Below, piece by piece: positions 7,936-16,566 of a DNA stretch of 27,694 nucleotides; within the stretch, counting starts at the first letter, position 1, and each line of letters begins with the position of its first letter. The DNA is from Methylopumilus sp003533095 (GTDB lineage: Bacteria; Pseudomonadota; Gammaproteobacteria; Burkholderiales; Methylophilaceae). Location of the stretch: positions 1-27,694 of the forward strand of contig CAXBPZ010000012.1 of NCBI GenBank assembly GCA_963977845.1. The letters are read 5' to 3'. The notes under the pieces were generated by a model. That model made no database searches. It worked only from the letters and a program-made list of their open reading frames with translations, and was not told where the DNA came from. The translations under genes were made by a program, and so were the position numbers.

Positions 7936-9172
7936 ACATGTAACTTATGATGGCATTAGCAAAATCATCTGTAGATAATGGTGAGACATTATTTAACTGC
8001 GATGAAAAATCTTGAGTGACTTTTTGATCCACTAATGTTTTTCTGAATGCTGACAAGAGAGTGTCTGCAGCTTCAATCCAGCCGATGTGTCTTAACATCA
8101 TTTCTGCTGAAAGAATTAAAGAGCTTGGATTGGCAATTTTTTTTCCTGCAATGCTTGGTGCTGTTCCATGAGTAGCTTCAAAAATAACTGTTGAGTCTGA
8201 TAAATTTGCGCCCGGAGCAATACCAATGCCGCCAACTTGAGCAGCTAATGCGTCTGAAATATAGTCTCCGTTAAGGTTTAGAGTGGCTACAACATCATAT
8301 TCGTTTGGATGAAGTAATATTTCCTGAAGAAAAGCGTCAGCAATGCAATCTTTGACAATCAGACCATTGGAACATATAAAACCGGGTTTACCCTCAATAG
8401 GCTTAGCGCCAAATTCATCTTGAGCTAATTGATAGCCCCATTCTTTAAATCCACCTTCAGTAAATTTCATAATATTGCCTTTGTGGACTAGTGTGACTGA
8501 TTTTTTTTTATGTTCTATAGCATATTCAATCGCTTTTCTTATAAGTCTTTGACTACCTTCTTTAGAAACAGGTTTAATCCCTATAGCGGTTGATTCTGGA
8601 AAGCGAATTTTATTTTTAATACCTAATTCGGAGATTATTTTTATAATTTTTTTTGATTCTTCTGTGAAAGCTTGCCATTCAATTCCTGCATAAATATCCT
8701 CTGTATTTTCTCTAAAAATCACCATATTAGTTTTTTCAGGATTTTTTAAAGGACTTGGAACGCCATTAAAATATTCAATTGGTCTTAAGCAAACATATAG
8801 ATCCAGTCCTTGTCTCATGGCTACATTAAGTGATCTTATGCCACCGCTGACGGGCGTTGTAAGAGGACCCTTAATAGATACAACAAACTCTTTCATAGCA
8901 TCAAGAGTTTCTTGCGGAAGCCATGTGTCTTTATCATATATTTTTGTGGCTTTTTCTCCGGCAAATACTTCCATCCAGGAAATTTCTTTTTTTCCATCAT
9001 AAGCTTTTAGAACGGCTTGATTTACAACCTTTAACATCGCTGGGGTAATATCAACACCAATCCCGTCACCTTCAATAAATGGGATAATAGGATGATCTGG
9101 AACATTCAAACTTAGATTTGAATTGACAGTAATTTTTAATCCATTTTTTGGAAGATTAATTTTGCTCAGCAT
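7934..9172 (-). CDS. icd: NADP-dependent isocitrate dehydrogenase
   Basis: TCA-cycle enzyme that oxidises isocitrate to 2-oxoglutarate with NADP+. At 412 residues it is close to E. coli Icd (416). Recognisable stretches in order are FIEGDGIGVDITPAM near the N-terminus; GGIRSLNVAMRQGLDLYVCLRP, the substrate loop that holds the serine phosphorylated by AceK in enterics; FRENTEDIYAGIEW; LNGDYISDALAAQVGGIG, with metal-binding aspartates; and HGTAPSIAGK in the cofactor pocket. It is divergent from rluE with only 20 bases between the start codons, so its promoter must overlap the rluE coding region or that gap. Its stop lies in the T run of the cold-shock terminator. Confidence 0.97.
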   Translation of the reverse strand: MLSKINLPKNGLKITVNSNLSLNVPDHPIIPFIEGDGIGVDITPAMLKVVNQAVLKAYDGKKEISWMEVFAGEKATKIYDKDTWLPQETLDAMKEFVVSIKGPLTTPVSGGIRSLNVAMRQGLDLYVCLRPIEYFNGVPSPLKNPEKTNMVIFRENTEDIYAGIEWQAFTEESKKIIKIISELGIKNKIRFPESTAIGIKPVSKEGSQRLIRKAIEYAIEHKKKSVTLVHKGNIMKFTEGGFKEWGYQLAQDEFGAKPIEGKPGFICSNGLIVKDCIADAFLQEILLHPNEYDVVATLNLNGDYISDALAAQVGGIGIAPGANLSDSTVIFEATHGTAPSIAGKKIANPSSLILSAEMMLRHIGWIEAADTLLSAFRKTLVDQKVTQDFSSQLNNVSPLSTDDFANAIISYM

Positions 9173-9192
9173 TCATACTCACTTTAAGTTTA

Positions 9193-9729
9193 ATGAAAAT
9201 ATTATTTAATAAGCCTTACGGTGTCGTTTGCCAATTTAGCGAACATGATAAACATCAGACCTTAAAAGACTTTATTCCAATACCTAGAGTTTATCCTGCA
9301 GGCAGGCTTGACACAGATAGTGAAGGTTTAATTATTTTAACTGATGATGGCTTATTTCAACATCAAATTAGCGATCCAAAATATAAAATGCAAAAAATAT
9401 ATTGGGCTCAAGTTGAAGGAAGCCCAAAAGAGAGCGATTTAGATGAATTAAGGCGCGGTGTTGATTTAGGCGACTTTAAAACCATGCCTGCAGCAATAAA
9501 AATTATTGATCAGCCAAAAACTTTATGGGAAAGAATCCCTCCTATTAGAGAAAGAAAAACAATTCCGACGACGTGGCTAGAAATTAAAATATCAGAAGGT
9601 AAAAATCGTCAAGTAAGAAGAATGACAGGAAAAATTGGATACCCCACATTAAGATTAATTCGTTTTGCAATTGGTGCTTATACACTGGAAGACCTACATC
9701 TAGGTACTTATAAAATTATCTATGAGTAA
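9193..9729 (+). CDS. rluE: 23S rRNA pseudouridine synthase RluE
   Basis: RsuA/RluB/E/F-family pseudouridine synthase; E. coli RluE makes pseudouridine at U2457 of 23S rRNA. The N-terminus ILFNKPYGV, TLKDFIPIP and the catalytic GRLDTDSEGL, with Asp40 as the nucleophile, closely follow RluE. GKNRQVRRM (about 136-144) is the second family motif. No N-terminal S4 domain is present, as expected for RluE and unlike RsuA or RluB. Length 178. The downstream amidotransferase gene starts inside its last codons (8-base overlap), so the two are translationally coupled. Confidence 0.92.
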   Translation: MKILFNKPYGVVCQFSEHDKHQTLKDFIPIPRVYPAGRLDTDSEGLIILTDDGLFQHQISDPKYKMQKIYWAQVEGSPKESDLDELRRGVDLGDFKTMPAAIKIIDQPKTLWERIPPIRERKTIPTTWLEIKISEGKNRQVRRMTGKIGYPTLRLIRFAIGAYTLEDLHLGTYKIIYE

Positions 9730-10456
9730 AAAATTAGTTTTAATTATGAGATTTTATAAAACGGAAGGCCCAGGCTATCTAGCTGATTTTTTTAGTCAAA
9801 ATGATATTCATTATCAATTGATTAAAGTAGATCAGATGGAAAATATTCCCAAATCTATTTCTGAATATGCTGGTTTGGTTTTGATGGGAGGCCCTATGAG
9901 CGTCAATGACGGTTTGCCGTGGATTAATGAAGTAGTTAAGTTAATTCAAGAAGCCATACATTCTGATGTCCCAGTGCTTGGACATTGTCTTGGGGGCCAA
10001 TTAATCAGTAAGGCGGTTGGTGCAATTGTTAAAAAAAATTCTTGTAAGGAAATTGGATGGTTTGAAGTACAAACTTTGAAGCACACTCCTCAGCAAATAG
10101 AAGCCTCTAGAAAATGGTTTGGTGATTTATCAAAATTTGAAGTCTTTCACTGGCATGGGGAAACTTTTGAATTACCTCAAAACGCAATCCATCTTTTGAC
10201 CAATAAAAATTGTCATCATCAGGCTTATAGTTATTTGGATAAGCATATGGCATTTCAATGTCATATTGAAATGACCCCTTCTATGGTAGAAAGTTGGATA
10301 AAAAGTGGGGCGAATGAAATGGAAAATGAAAAAAATAAAGAAGCAATTCAATCGCCAATGGCAATTTTAGAAAATGTAACTAATAAATGTGATCAATTGA
10401 ACAAGTTAGCTTCTCGAGTCTATAAAGAATGGAGTAAGGGATTACGACTCAATTAA
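9722..10456 (+). CDS. orphan class I glutamine amidotransferase (GuaA-N-like)
   Basis: A stand-alone GATase domain of 244 residues that would hydrolyse glutamine and pass ammonia to a partner. The triad is visible: nucleophile Cys89 in the elbow LGHCLGGQLI, then His181 and Glu183 in FQCHIEMTP. VLMGGPMSVND is the oxyanion-side motif, and VFHWHGETFELP is shared with the GMP synthase-like branch. No synthetase or acceptor domain follows, so it is not full-length GuaA. Related single-domain proteins are usually annotated type 1 glutamine amidotransferase or GMP synthase-like and include gamma-glutamyl hydrolases. The substrate is unknown. It overlaps rluE by 8 bases and lies 62 bases before aroC. 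Confidence 0.85.
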   Translation: MSKKLVLIMRFYKTEGPGYLADFFSQNDIHYQLIKVDQMENIPKSISEYAGLVLMGGPMSVNDGLPWINEVVKLIQEAIHSDVPVLGHCLGGQLISKAVGAIVKKNSCKEIGWFEVQTLKHTPQQIEASRKWFGDLSKFEVFHWHGETFELPQNAIHLLTNKNCHHQAYSYLDKHMAFQCHIEMTPSMVESWIKSGANEMENEKNKEAIQSPMAILENVTNKCDQLNKLASRVYKEWSKGLRLN

Positions 10457-10518
10457 TAAGTTAAAGGCTTCAATTGGGTTATGATAAAATTTATTTATAT
10501 TTATAAAAAAGCATAACT

Positions 10519-11604
10519 ATGTCAGGCAATACTTTAGGCACTTTATTTACACTTACCTCTTTTGGTGAGTCTCATGGCGCAGCTATAGGTGGCGTTGTAG
10601 ATGGTTGTCCGCCTGATTTGGATTTGTCGGAAGAAGATTTACAGTTAGATTTAGATAGAAGAAAACCTGGCACTTCCAAGCATGTTACTCAGCGTAATGA
10701 AGAAGATAAAGTTGAGATTTTGTCTGGTGTTTTTGAAGGTAAAACAACTGGCGCGCCTATTGGATTTATTATTCGCAATACAGATCAACGAAGCCAAGAT
10801 TATTCAAAAATTAAAGACGTATTCCGACCTGGACATGCAGACTATACATATGCGCATAAATACGGCATAAGAGACTATAGAGGTGGTGGTAGATCAAGCG
10901 CCAGAGAAACTGCTGTCAGAGTTGCCGCAGGAGCTATAGCCAAGAAATGGCTACTTAAAAAATATGGCATTAAAATCCGAGCTTATTTAAGCCAAATGGG
11001 TGCTATTCAAATAACATTTAAAAATTGGGAAGATGTAAATCAAAATCCATTTTTTTGTCCTAATCAAGCACAGGTACCTGAATTAGAAAAGTATTTAGAT
11101 AGCATTCGTGCAGAGAGAGATTCAGTGGGGGCAGAAATTACCGTAGTGGCAGAAAATATGCCTGTAGGGTTAGGTGAGCCAGTTTTTGGTAGATTAGATG
11201 CTGAAATTGCCTACGCAATGATGAGCATTAATGCTGTCAAAGGTATTGATATTGGTGAAGGTTTTGGTTCTATTACTCAAAAAGGCAGTGAGCATGGTGA
11301 TGAATTAACTCCTCAAGGTTTTTTAACAAATCATGCAGGTGGTATTTTAGGTGGTATATCAACCGGACAATCTATTATTGCTCATGTAGCTTTTAAGCCA
11401 ACTTCAAGTATCCCTCAGGATCGAAAATCGATTAACACTGAAGGCGAAGCTGTGCTTATGCAAACAACAGGTCGTCATGATCCCTGCGTTGCAATAAGGG
11501 CGACACCCATTGTTGAAGCTATGTTGGCCCTTGTGATTATGGATCAAGCATTAAGACATCGAGCTCAAAATGCCGATGTCGTTTCTCACATACCAAAAAT
11601 TTAG
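10519..11604 (+). CDS. aroC: chorismate synthase
   Basis: Last enzyme of the shikimate pathway: it removes phosphate from 5-enolpyruvylshikimate-3-phosphate to give chorismate, using reduced FMN. It is diagnosed by FGESHGAAIGGVVDGCPPDL (15-34), RPGHADYTYAHKYG, then DYRGGGRSSARETA, and RHDPCVAIRATPIVEAM near the C-terminus. At 361 residues it is complete and matches E. coli AroC in length. The upstream 62 bases are AT-rich with TATGAT at 10480-10485 as a possible -10 and no clear -35. No strong ribosome site is seen. The stop TAG shares its G with the GTG start of the following transporter gene. Confidence 0.98.
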   Translation: MSGNTLGTLFTLTSFGESHGAAIGGVVDGCPPDLDLSEEDLQLDLDRRKPGTSKHVTQRNEEDKVEILSGVFEGKTTGAPIGFIIRNTDQRSQDYSKIKDVFRPGHADYTYAHKYGIRDYRGGGRSSARETAVRVAAGAIAKKWLLKKYGIKIRAYLSQMGAIQITFKNWEDVNQNPFFCPNQAQVPELEKYLDSIRAERDSVGAEITVVAENMPVGLGEPVFGRLDAEIAYAMMSINAVKGIDIGEGFGSITQKGSEHGDELTPQGFLTNHAGGILGGISTGQSIIAHVAFKPTSSIPQDRKSINTEGEAVLMQTTGRHDPCVAIRATPIVEAMLALVIMDQALRHRAQNADVVSHIPKI

Positions 11605-12773
11605 TGAGTGCTACTCATAATCTTCACTGGCGCTTATCGCGTTTTTATTTTTTCTATTATTTTTTTGTAGGCTCTTTCGTTCCCTATTGGGGCATTTATC
11701 TTCAATCTCAAAATTTTTCACCTGCAAGTATTGGTGTTCTTCTTTCTTTATTTCAAATAAGTCGTATTGTTGCACCTAATTTTTGGGGTTGGCTGGCTGA
11801 TCACACAGGCCATCGAGTCAAATGGATTAAACTAACATCGCTTTTGGGGCTGATTGGATTCGTTGGTGTTTTTTGGGCAAAAGGATTTTTTTGGATATTT
11901 TTAATAATGTCAGCCTTGAGTTTATTTACCAGTTCAACTTTGCCTTTAGCAGAATCTTTAACTCTTGCACACTTAGCAACAACAAATGGGCATTACAGTA
12001 GAATCAGATTATGGGGATCAATTGGATTTATTGCAGCATCTTTATTATTGGGTTATTTAATTGATATTCAAGGAATTAATATTTTGTTGTGGGCTTTATT
12101 AGTTGCTCAAGCCATTATATTTTATTTGTCAAATACCATTCCAGAGACTGAGGCGATTCTTCACGAAAAAAACGATTTATCTATTTGGAAGATTATCAAA
12201 ACACCTTCTGTAGTTGCGCTTTTAATTGGGTGTACTTTGATGGTTTCAGCTCACGGGGTGCTTTACAATTTTTATTCAATTTATCTTAAAGAACATGGTT
12301 ACACTGGCGGAACAATAGGTTGGCTTTGGTCGGTTGGTGTTATCTGTGAAATTTTGATTTTTATGATGATGCCAAAAATTTTACGTCGCTACCCACTGAA
12401 GGTAATTTTACTAACGAGTTTATTTTTAGGCATCATTCGTTTTATCCTTATTGGGGCTTCTCCTGACCATCTTTATTTGTTATTCATAGCACAAATATTT
12501 CATGCTGCAACTTTTGGAAGTTTTCATGCAGCATCGATTGAAGTGATTGCTTATTATTTTAAAGGTAGAAATCAAGCAAGAGGACAAGCAATTTATAACA
12601 GTGTTGCCTATGGGATTGGGGGCACTGTTGGAGGGCTGGGAGGAGGGTATTTAATTCAATATCTTGGAGGTCAAATTGGTTTTATGGTTGCAGCAATTTC
12701 TCCTTTAATAGGATTTTTTGTGATTTGGTTTGGATTAAAACTAGAGATTAAAGGAAATAAAATATTTGGCTGA
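11604..12773 (+). CDS. MFS transporter (HcaT / nucleoside:H+ symporter-like)
   Basis: Major facilitator with about twelve hydrophobic segments in 389 residues. The MFS loop 2-3 signature is GWLADHTGHR (62-71), and a central charged loop near 175-195 separates the two halves. The N-terminal segment YFFYYFFVGSFVPYWGIYL and the overall layout resemble the 3-phenylpropionate transporter HcaT / LacY-nucleoside symporter branch. The start is GTG, sharing one base with the aroC stop (TAGTG), so translation is probably coupled. Downstream it faces folE2 across 16 bases with no visible terminator. The substrate cannot be read from the sequence. Confidence 0.85.
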   Translation: MSATHNLHWRLSRFYFFYYFFVGSFVPYWGIYLQSQNFSPASIGVLLSLFQISRIVAPNFWGWLADHTGHRVKWIKLTSLLGLIGFVGVFWAKGFFWIFLIMSALSLFTSSTLPLAESLTLAHLATTNGHYSRIRLWGSIGFIAASLLLGYLIDIQGINILLWALLVAQAIIFYLSNTIPETEAILHEKNDLSIWKIIKTPSVVALLIGCTLMVSAHGVLYNFYSIYLKEHGYTGGTIGWLWSVGVICEILIFMMMPKILRRYPLKVILLTSLFLGIIRFILIGASPDHLYLLFIAQIFHAATFGSFHAASIEVIAYYFKGRNQARGQAIYNSVAYGIGGTVGGLGGGYLIQYLGGQIGFMVAAISPLIGFFVIWFGLKLEIKGNKIFG

Positions 12774-12789
12774 AATAAATTAGCTAGAT

Positions 12790-13581
12790 TTATCCTTCAA
12801 TTAATGCGTAGGCAGAATGATTATGAATGGATTCAAAGTTTTCAGACTCTACTACGAAATGATTAATTCTTTTTTCTAATTTTAGTTGAGCTGCAACATC
12901 TCTTACCATATCTTCAACAAATTTAGGATTATCATAAGCTTTTTCAGTTACAAATTTTTCATCAGGTCTTTTTAGGAGGCCATAAAGCTCAGATGATGCT
13001 TGTTTTTCAATAAGCTCAATTAATTCTTCTATCCAAATAAATTTATTAATTTCAGCGGTGACTGTGACGTGAGACCTTTGATTGTGAGCACCATAGTCTG
13101 AAATTTTTTTGGAGCAAGGACAAAGGCTTGTAACCGGCACAACCACTTTGATTGTATTTTTAAACACCCCATCAACAATTTTTCCCATAAAACTTACCTC
13201 ATAATCCAAAAGGCTTTTTACGCCTGAAACAGGAGCAGTTTTATTAATGAAGTATGGAAATGTCATTTCAACATCGCATGACTTAGCTTCAAGTCGCTTA
13301 ATCATTTCTCTTAATATATTTTCAAAGGACTCAACAGATATTTCTCGATCGTTCATATTTAAGATTTCCACAAATCTAGACATGTGTGTGCCTTTGAAAT
13401 TATGTGGCAAATATACATACATATTGAATGTTGCAACGGTATGCTGTGCACCACCTGTTTTATCTTTTACAAGTACAGGATGTCTTATGGATTTAATGCC
13501 GACTTTATCAATATCTAAACTCCTGAGATCAGGCGAGCTCTGAACATCTTCAATTGGGCATGTATGATCGTGTGTCGTCAT
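12790..13581 (-). CDS. folE2: GTP cyclohydrolase FolE2 (type IB)
   Basis: Converts GTP to 7,8-dihydroneopterin triphosphate, the first step of tetrahydrofolate (and often queuosine) synthesis. The type IB family is distinguished by TSLCPCSKKISDYGAHNQR with metal-ligand Cys154; that arrangement is absent from the unrelated-looking FolE (type IA). Length 263. FolE2 enzymes work with metals other than zinc and in several bacteria replace FolE under zinc limitation; no zinc-regulator site was identified here, so it may simply be the only cyclohydrolase. It lies 35 bases downstream of dxs on the same strand. Confidence 0.95.
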   Translation of the reverse strand: MTTHDHTCPIEDVQSSPDLRSLDIDKVGIKSIRHPVLVKDKTGGAQHTVATFNMYVYLPHNFKGTHMSRFVEILNMNDREISVESFENILREMIKRLEAKSCDVEMTFPYFINKTAPVSGVKSLLDYEVSFMGKIVDGVFKNTIKVVVPVTSLCPCSKKISDYGAHNQRSHVTVTAEINKFIWIEELIELIEKQASSELYGLLKRPDEKFVTEKAYDNPKFVEDMVRDVAAQLKLEKRINHFVVESENFESIHNHSAYALIEG

Positions 13582-13616
13582 GATAAAGAGTTAAATATTA
13601 ATACTTGAGTGTAACA

Positions 13617-15455
13617 CTAGGTTAATTTTTTCTCAATTGATTTAGCGATAGATGCTGCGTTTAAACCATATTTTTTACGAAGTTCTTCTTGACTGCCTTG
13701 CTCGACAAACTCATCAGGCAAGCCAAGGCAAAGTGTTTGACACTTCAAATCATAATCACTAATAACCTCTAATACTGCTGATCCAGCCCCGCCTGATATT
13801 GCGTTTTCTTCCAAAGTAACAAGAAGTTTATGTGAAGATGCCAAATCACGAATTAATTTTCTATCGAGAGGTTTTATAAATCTCATATTAACTACGGTAG
13901 CATTAGTTTTATGCGCGACCTTTAAAGCTTCATCTAGCATATTGCCGAAAGCTAAGAGAGCAATTTTTTTGCCTTTTTTAATGATTTCAGCTTTGCCAAT
14001 TGTGATAGCTGTCATTTTAGATTTAATTATTGATCCTGGTCCTATGCCTCTGGGGTAGCGAACTACAGAAATACCTTTGAATTTAAATCCGGTAAAGAGC
14101 ATCTGGCGACATTCATTTTCATTACTTGGCGCCATAATCACTATATTTGGAATACATCTTAGGAATGACAAATCAAAGCTACCTGAATGTGTAGGTCCAT
14201 CTTGTCCAACAATTCCAGCCCTGTCGATAGCAAATAACATGGGAATTTTTTGTAGGGCAACATCGTGTATTAATTGATCATAAGCCCTCTGAAGAAAGGT
14301 TGAGTAAATAGCAATTACAGGCTTGTAATTTTCGCAGGCAAGTCCTGCAGCAAAAGTTATGGCATGTTGTTCAGCAATCCCTACATCAAAAAAACGATCC
14401 GGAAATTTTTCAGCAAATTTATTTAAGCCAGAACCATCTGACATAGCAGGAGTAATTGCACAAAGCTTATTATCAATCATTGCCATATCGACAATCCACT
14501 CGCCAAAGACGTCGGTATAAGTTGTCTTTTTTATTTTAGATGGTTGCGTGCCATCATTTGGATTAAATTGATTTACACCATGAAATTTATTGGGGTCAAT
14601 TTCTGCAGGCTCGTAACCAAAACCTTTTTGGGTGGCTACATGAAGAAATTGTGGCCCCTGAAGTTCCTTAAGATTGCTAAGTGTATCAACTAATGTATCA
14701 ATATCATGACCATTTATAGGGCCAATATAGTTAAAACCAAACTCTTCAAATAAAGTGCCTGGTATTACCATCCCTTTAACATGCTCTTCGGCACGCTTTG
14801 CAAATTCAAGCATAGGGGGAATAGCAGATAAAACTGCTTTACTTGAACGCTTAATACTTCCATAAAGACTTCCTGACATAAGTTTTGCTAGGTAATTATT
14901 AAGCGCCCCTACGTTTTTAGAGATCGACATATCGTTGTCATTTAAAATAACTAAAATATTATTTTTTGAATTGCCAGCATTATTTAGACCTTCAAAAGCC
15001 ATGCCTGCTGTCATAGCACCATCACCGATAATCGCAATTGCTTTGTGATTTAAGTTTTTTTTCTTGAGTGCTTCAGCCATACCTAAGGCGGCAGATATTG
15101 AAGTGCTTGAATGACCAGTGCCAAAAATATCATATTCACTTTCGGCAATTTTTGGGAAACCTGAAATTCCAGACATAGCTCTTAGAGAGCTCATTTTCTT
15201 TTTTCTTCCAGTAAGAATTTTATGAGTATACGTTTGGTGTCCAACATCCCATATAAATTTATCTTGAGGACAATCAAAAACATAATGAAGAGCTACGGTA
15301 AGTTCAATGACTCCAAGATTTGATGAAAGATGCCCACCTGTTTTTGAGACGCTGTCAACAATGAAAGTTCTTATCTCATTGCATAAAGAAGTAAGTTCGC
15401 TTCGACTAAGCTTTTTTAAATCTTTTGGCGAATTAATTTTATCCAGGAGATTCAT
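13617..15455 (-). CDS. dxs: 1-deoxy-D-xylulose-5-phosphate synthase
   Basis: Thiamine-diphosphate enzyme that condenses pyruvate and glyceraldehyde-3-phosphate, the entry step of the MEP isoprenoid pathway. Visible: GHLSSNLG with His42, DVGHQTYTHKILTGR, the ThDP/Mg motif GDGAMTAG (144-151) with LNDN following, the transketolase pyrimidine region DVGIAEQHAITFAAGLA carrying the catalytic glutamate, and DRAGIVGQDGPTHSG. The C-terminal transketolase domain ends at residue 612, a normal length. It begins one base after the ispA stop, so dxs and ispA form a unit supplying precursor and product of the same pathway. Confidence 0.98.
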   Translation of the reverse strand: MNLLDKINSPKDLKKLSRSELTSLCNEIRTFIVDSVSKTGGHLSSNLGVIELTVALHYVFDCPQDKFIWDVGHQTYTHKILTGRKKKMSSLRAMSGISGFPKIAESEYDIFGTGHSSTSISAALGMAEALKKKNLNHKAIAIIGDGAMTAGMAFEGLNNAGNSKNNILVILNDNDMSISKNVGALNNYLAKLMSGSLYGSIKRSSKAVLSAIPPMLEFAKRAEEHVKGMVIPGTLFEEFGFNYIGPINGHDIDTLVDTLSNLKELQGPQFLHVATQKGFGYEPAEIDPNKFHGVNQFNPNDGTQPSKIKKTTYTDVFGEWIVDMAMIDNKLCAITPAMSDGSGLNKFAEKFPDRFFDVGIAEQHAITFAAGLACENYKPVIAIYSTFLQRAYDQLIHDVALQKIPMLFAIDRAGIVGQDGPTHSGSFDLSFLRCIPNIVIMAPSNENECRQMLFTGFKFKGISVVRYPRGIGPGSIIKSKMTAITIGKAEIIKKGKKIALLAFGNMLDEALKVAHKTNATVVNMRFIKPLDRKLIRDLASSHKLLVTLEENAISGGAGSAVLEVISDYDLKCQTLCLGLPDEFVEQGSQEELRKKYGLNAASIAKSIEKKLT

Positions 15456-15456
15456 A

Positions 15457-16344
15457 TTAGTGTGAACGACCCATCATCAATTCAGCCATGCTAGCTAAAT
15501 AACAAGCCTTATTTCCAAAAGGTTTGATTGCAGCCAGCGCTTCCTCATAATATGCTGTAGCCAGTTCTTTTGATTTGGAAATACCTAATAAAGATACAAA
15601 AGTAGATTTGTTATACTGCTCATCCTTGCCAGGTGTTTTGCCTAAAGTTTCTTGATTTGCTTCTTTATCAAGAATGTCATCTTGAATTTGGAACATAAGT
15701 CCAATTGATTTTGAAAAAGTGTCTATTCTATCCAGTATGTTTTGGTCATAATCATTTGAAGCAAGCACCGTCATTAAACAAGCTGCATTAATAAGTGCAC
15801 CAGTTTTATATTGATGCATAGTTTTAAGCTCGTCTAATGAGATTTTATTATTGGTATATTTAATATCTAATGCTTGGCCTTTTGCCATACCTTCAATACC
15901 AATAGCATTAGAAAAAGTGTGAATTATTTTTAATTGATTGGCTGGGTTAACCTCTGGAAATGGTGACGATAAACAGGAAAAAGCAATAGATTGCAAAGTA
16001 TCTCCAACAAGCAATGCAGTACTTTCTCCAAATTTTTTATGGCAAGATAATTTTCCCCGCCTTAAATCATCATTATCCATGCAGGGCATATCATCATGAA
16101 CTAAAGAATATGCATGTATAAATTCGACGGCGCATATAATATTCTCAATGGCAATCGGGGAGGTATTTATAGTTTCCGCAGTTGCAAAAATAAGAAGCGA
16201 TCGCATTCTTTTACCGCCATCGAGAACACTATATCTTATAGCTTCATTTAATTGTGTTTCATGACTGACTCGAGGTAAATTTTTTTCAAGCAAAGATTCA
16301 ACAAATGCTTGTTTTTGAGAGAGCCATTCATGAAAATTATTCAT
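15457..16344 (-). CDS. ispA: farnesyl diphosphate synthase IspA
   Basis: Trans-prenyltransferase that elongates dimethylallyl diphosphate with isopentenyl diphosphate to geranyl and farnesyl diphosphate. The first aspartate-rich motif is DDMPCMDNDD (84-93) and the second is QDDILD (221-226). GGKRMRS (43-49) and FIHAYSLVHDD fit the all-alpha prenyltransferase fold. Length 295, near E. coli IspA (299). The start codon lies inside the 3' end of xseB (8-base overlap), the classic xseB-ispA-dxs order of gamma- and betaproteobacteria. A longer-chain synthase such as IspB is less likely given this context. Confidence 0.96.
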   Translation of the reverse strand: MNNFHEWLSQKQAFVESLLEKNLPRVSHETQLNEAIRYSVLDGGKRMRSLLIFATAETINTSPIAIENIICAVEFIHAYSLVHDDMPCMDNDDLRRGKLSCHKKFGESTALLVGDTLQSIAFSCLSSPFPEVNPANQLKIIHTFSNAIGIEGMAKGQALDIKYTNNKISLDELKTMHQYKTGALINAACLMTVLASNDYDQNILDRIDTFSKSIGLMFQIQDDILDKEANQETLGKTPGKDEQYNKSTFVSLLGISKSKELATAYYEEALAAIKPFGNKACYLASMAELMMGRSH

Positions 16345-16555
16345 TAGCAGATTTAAATTGTTCGAGTGTATTTTCTGCGGAAAGGATTAAAACTTTTTGC
16401 TCGATCTCTTTAAGAGAGTCTTGGCATAGTTTAAGAAGGAGCATGCCTTTTTCATAAGACTTAATCGAATCTTCAAGCGCCATATCACCTCGCTCCATTT
16501 TCGATACAATAGTTTCAAGTTCTTTAAGATTTGATTCGAGTGAATTTTTATTCAT
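16337..16555 (-). CDS. xseB: exodeoxyribonuclease VII small subunit
   Basis: Small helical-hairpin subunit that binds XseA to form exonuclease VII, which degrades single-stranded DNA. At 72 residues it has the family pattern LKELETIVSKMERGDMALED, then the second helix with SYEKGMLLLKLCQDSLKEIE. Two amphipathic helices are predicted from the heptad-like spacing. xseA is not in the window. It begins 11 bases after the esterase stop and overlaps ispA by 8 bases. Confidence 0.95.
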   Translation of the reverse strand: MNKNSLESNLKELETIVSKMERGDMALEDSIKSYEKGMLLLKLCQDSLKEIEQKVLILSAENTLEQFKSANE

Positions 16556-16566
16556 AAAAATTATCT

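Noticed and set aside
9722..10456. Gene considered as full GMP synthase (guaA)
   Set aside because: It ends after the glutaminase domain; no ATP-pyrophosphatase or dimerisation domain follows.
13247..13543. 98-codon plus-strand ORF opposite folE2
   Set aside because: Shadow of folE2; no recognisable motif and no independent signals.
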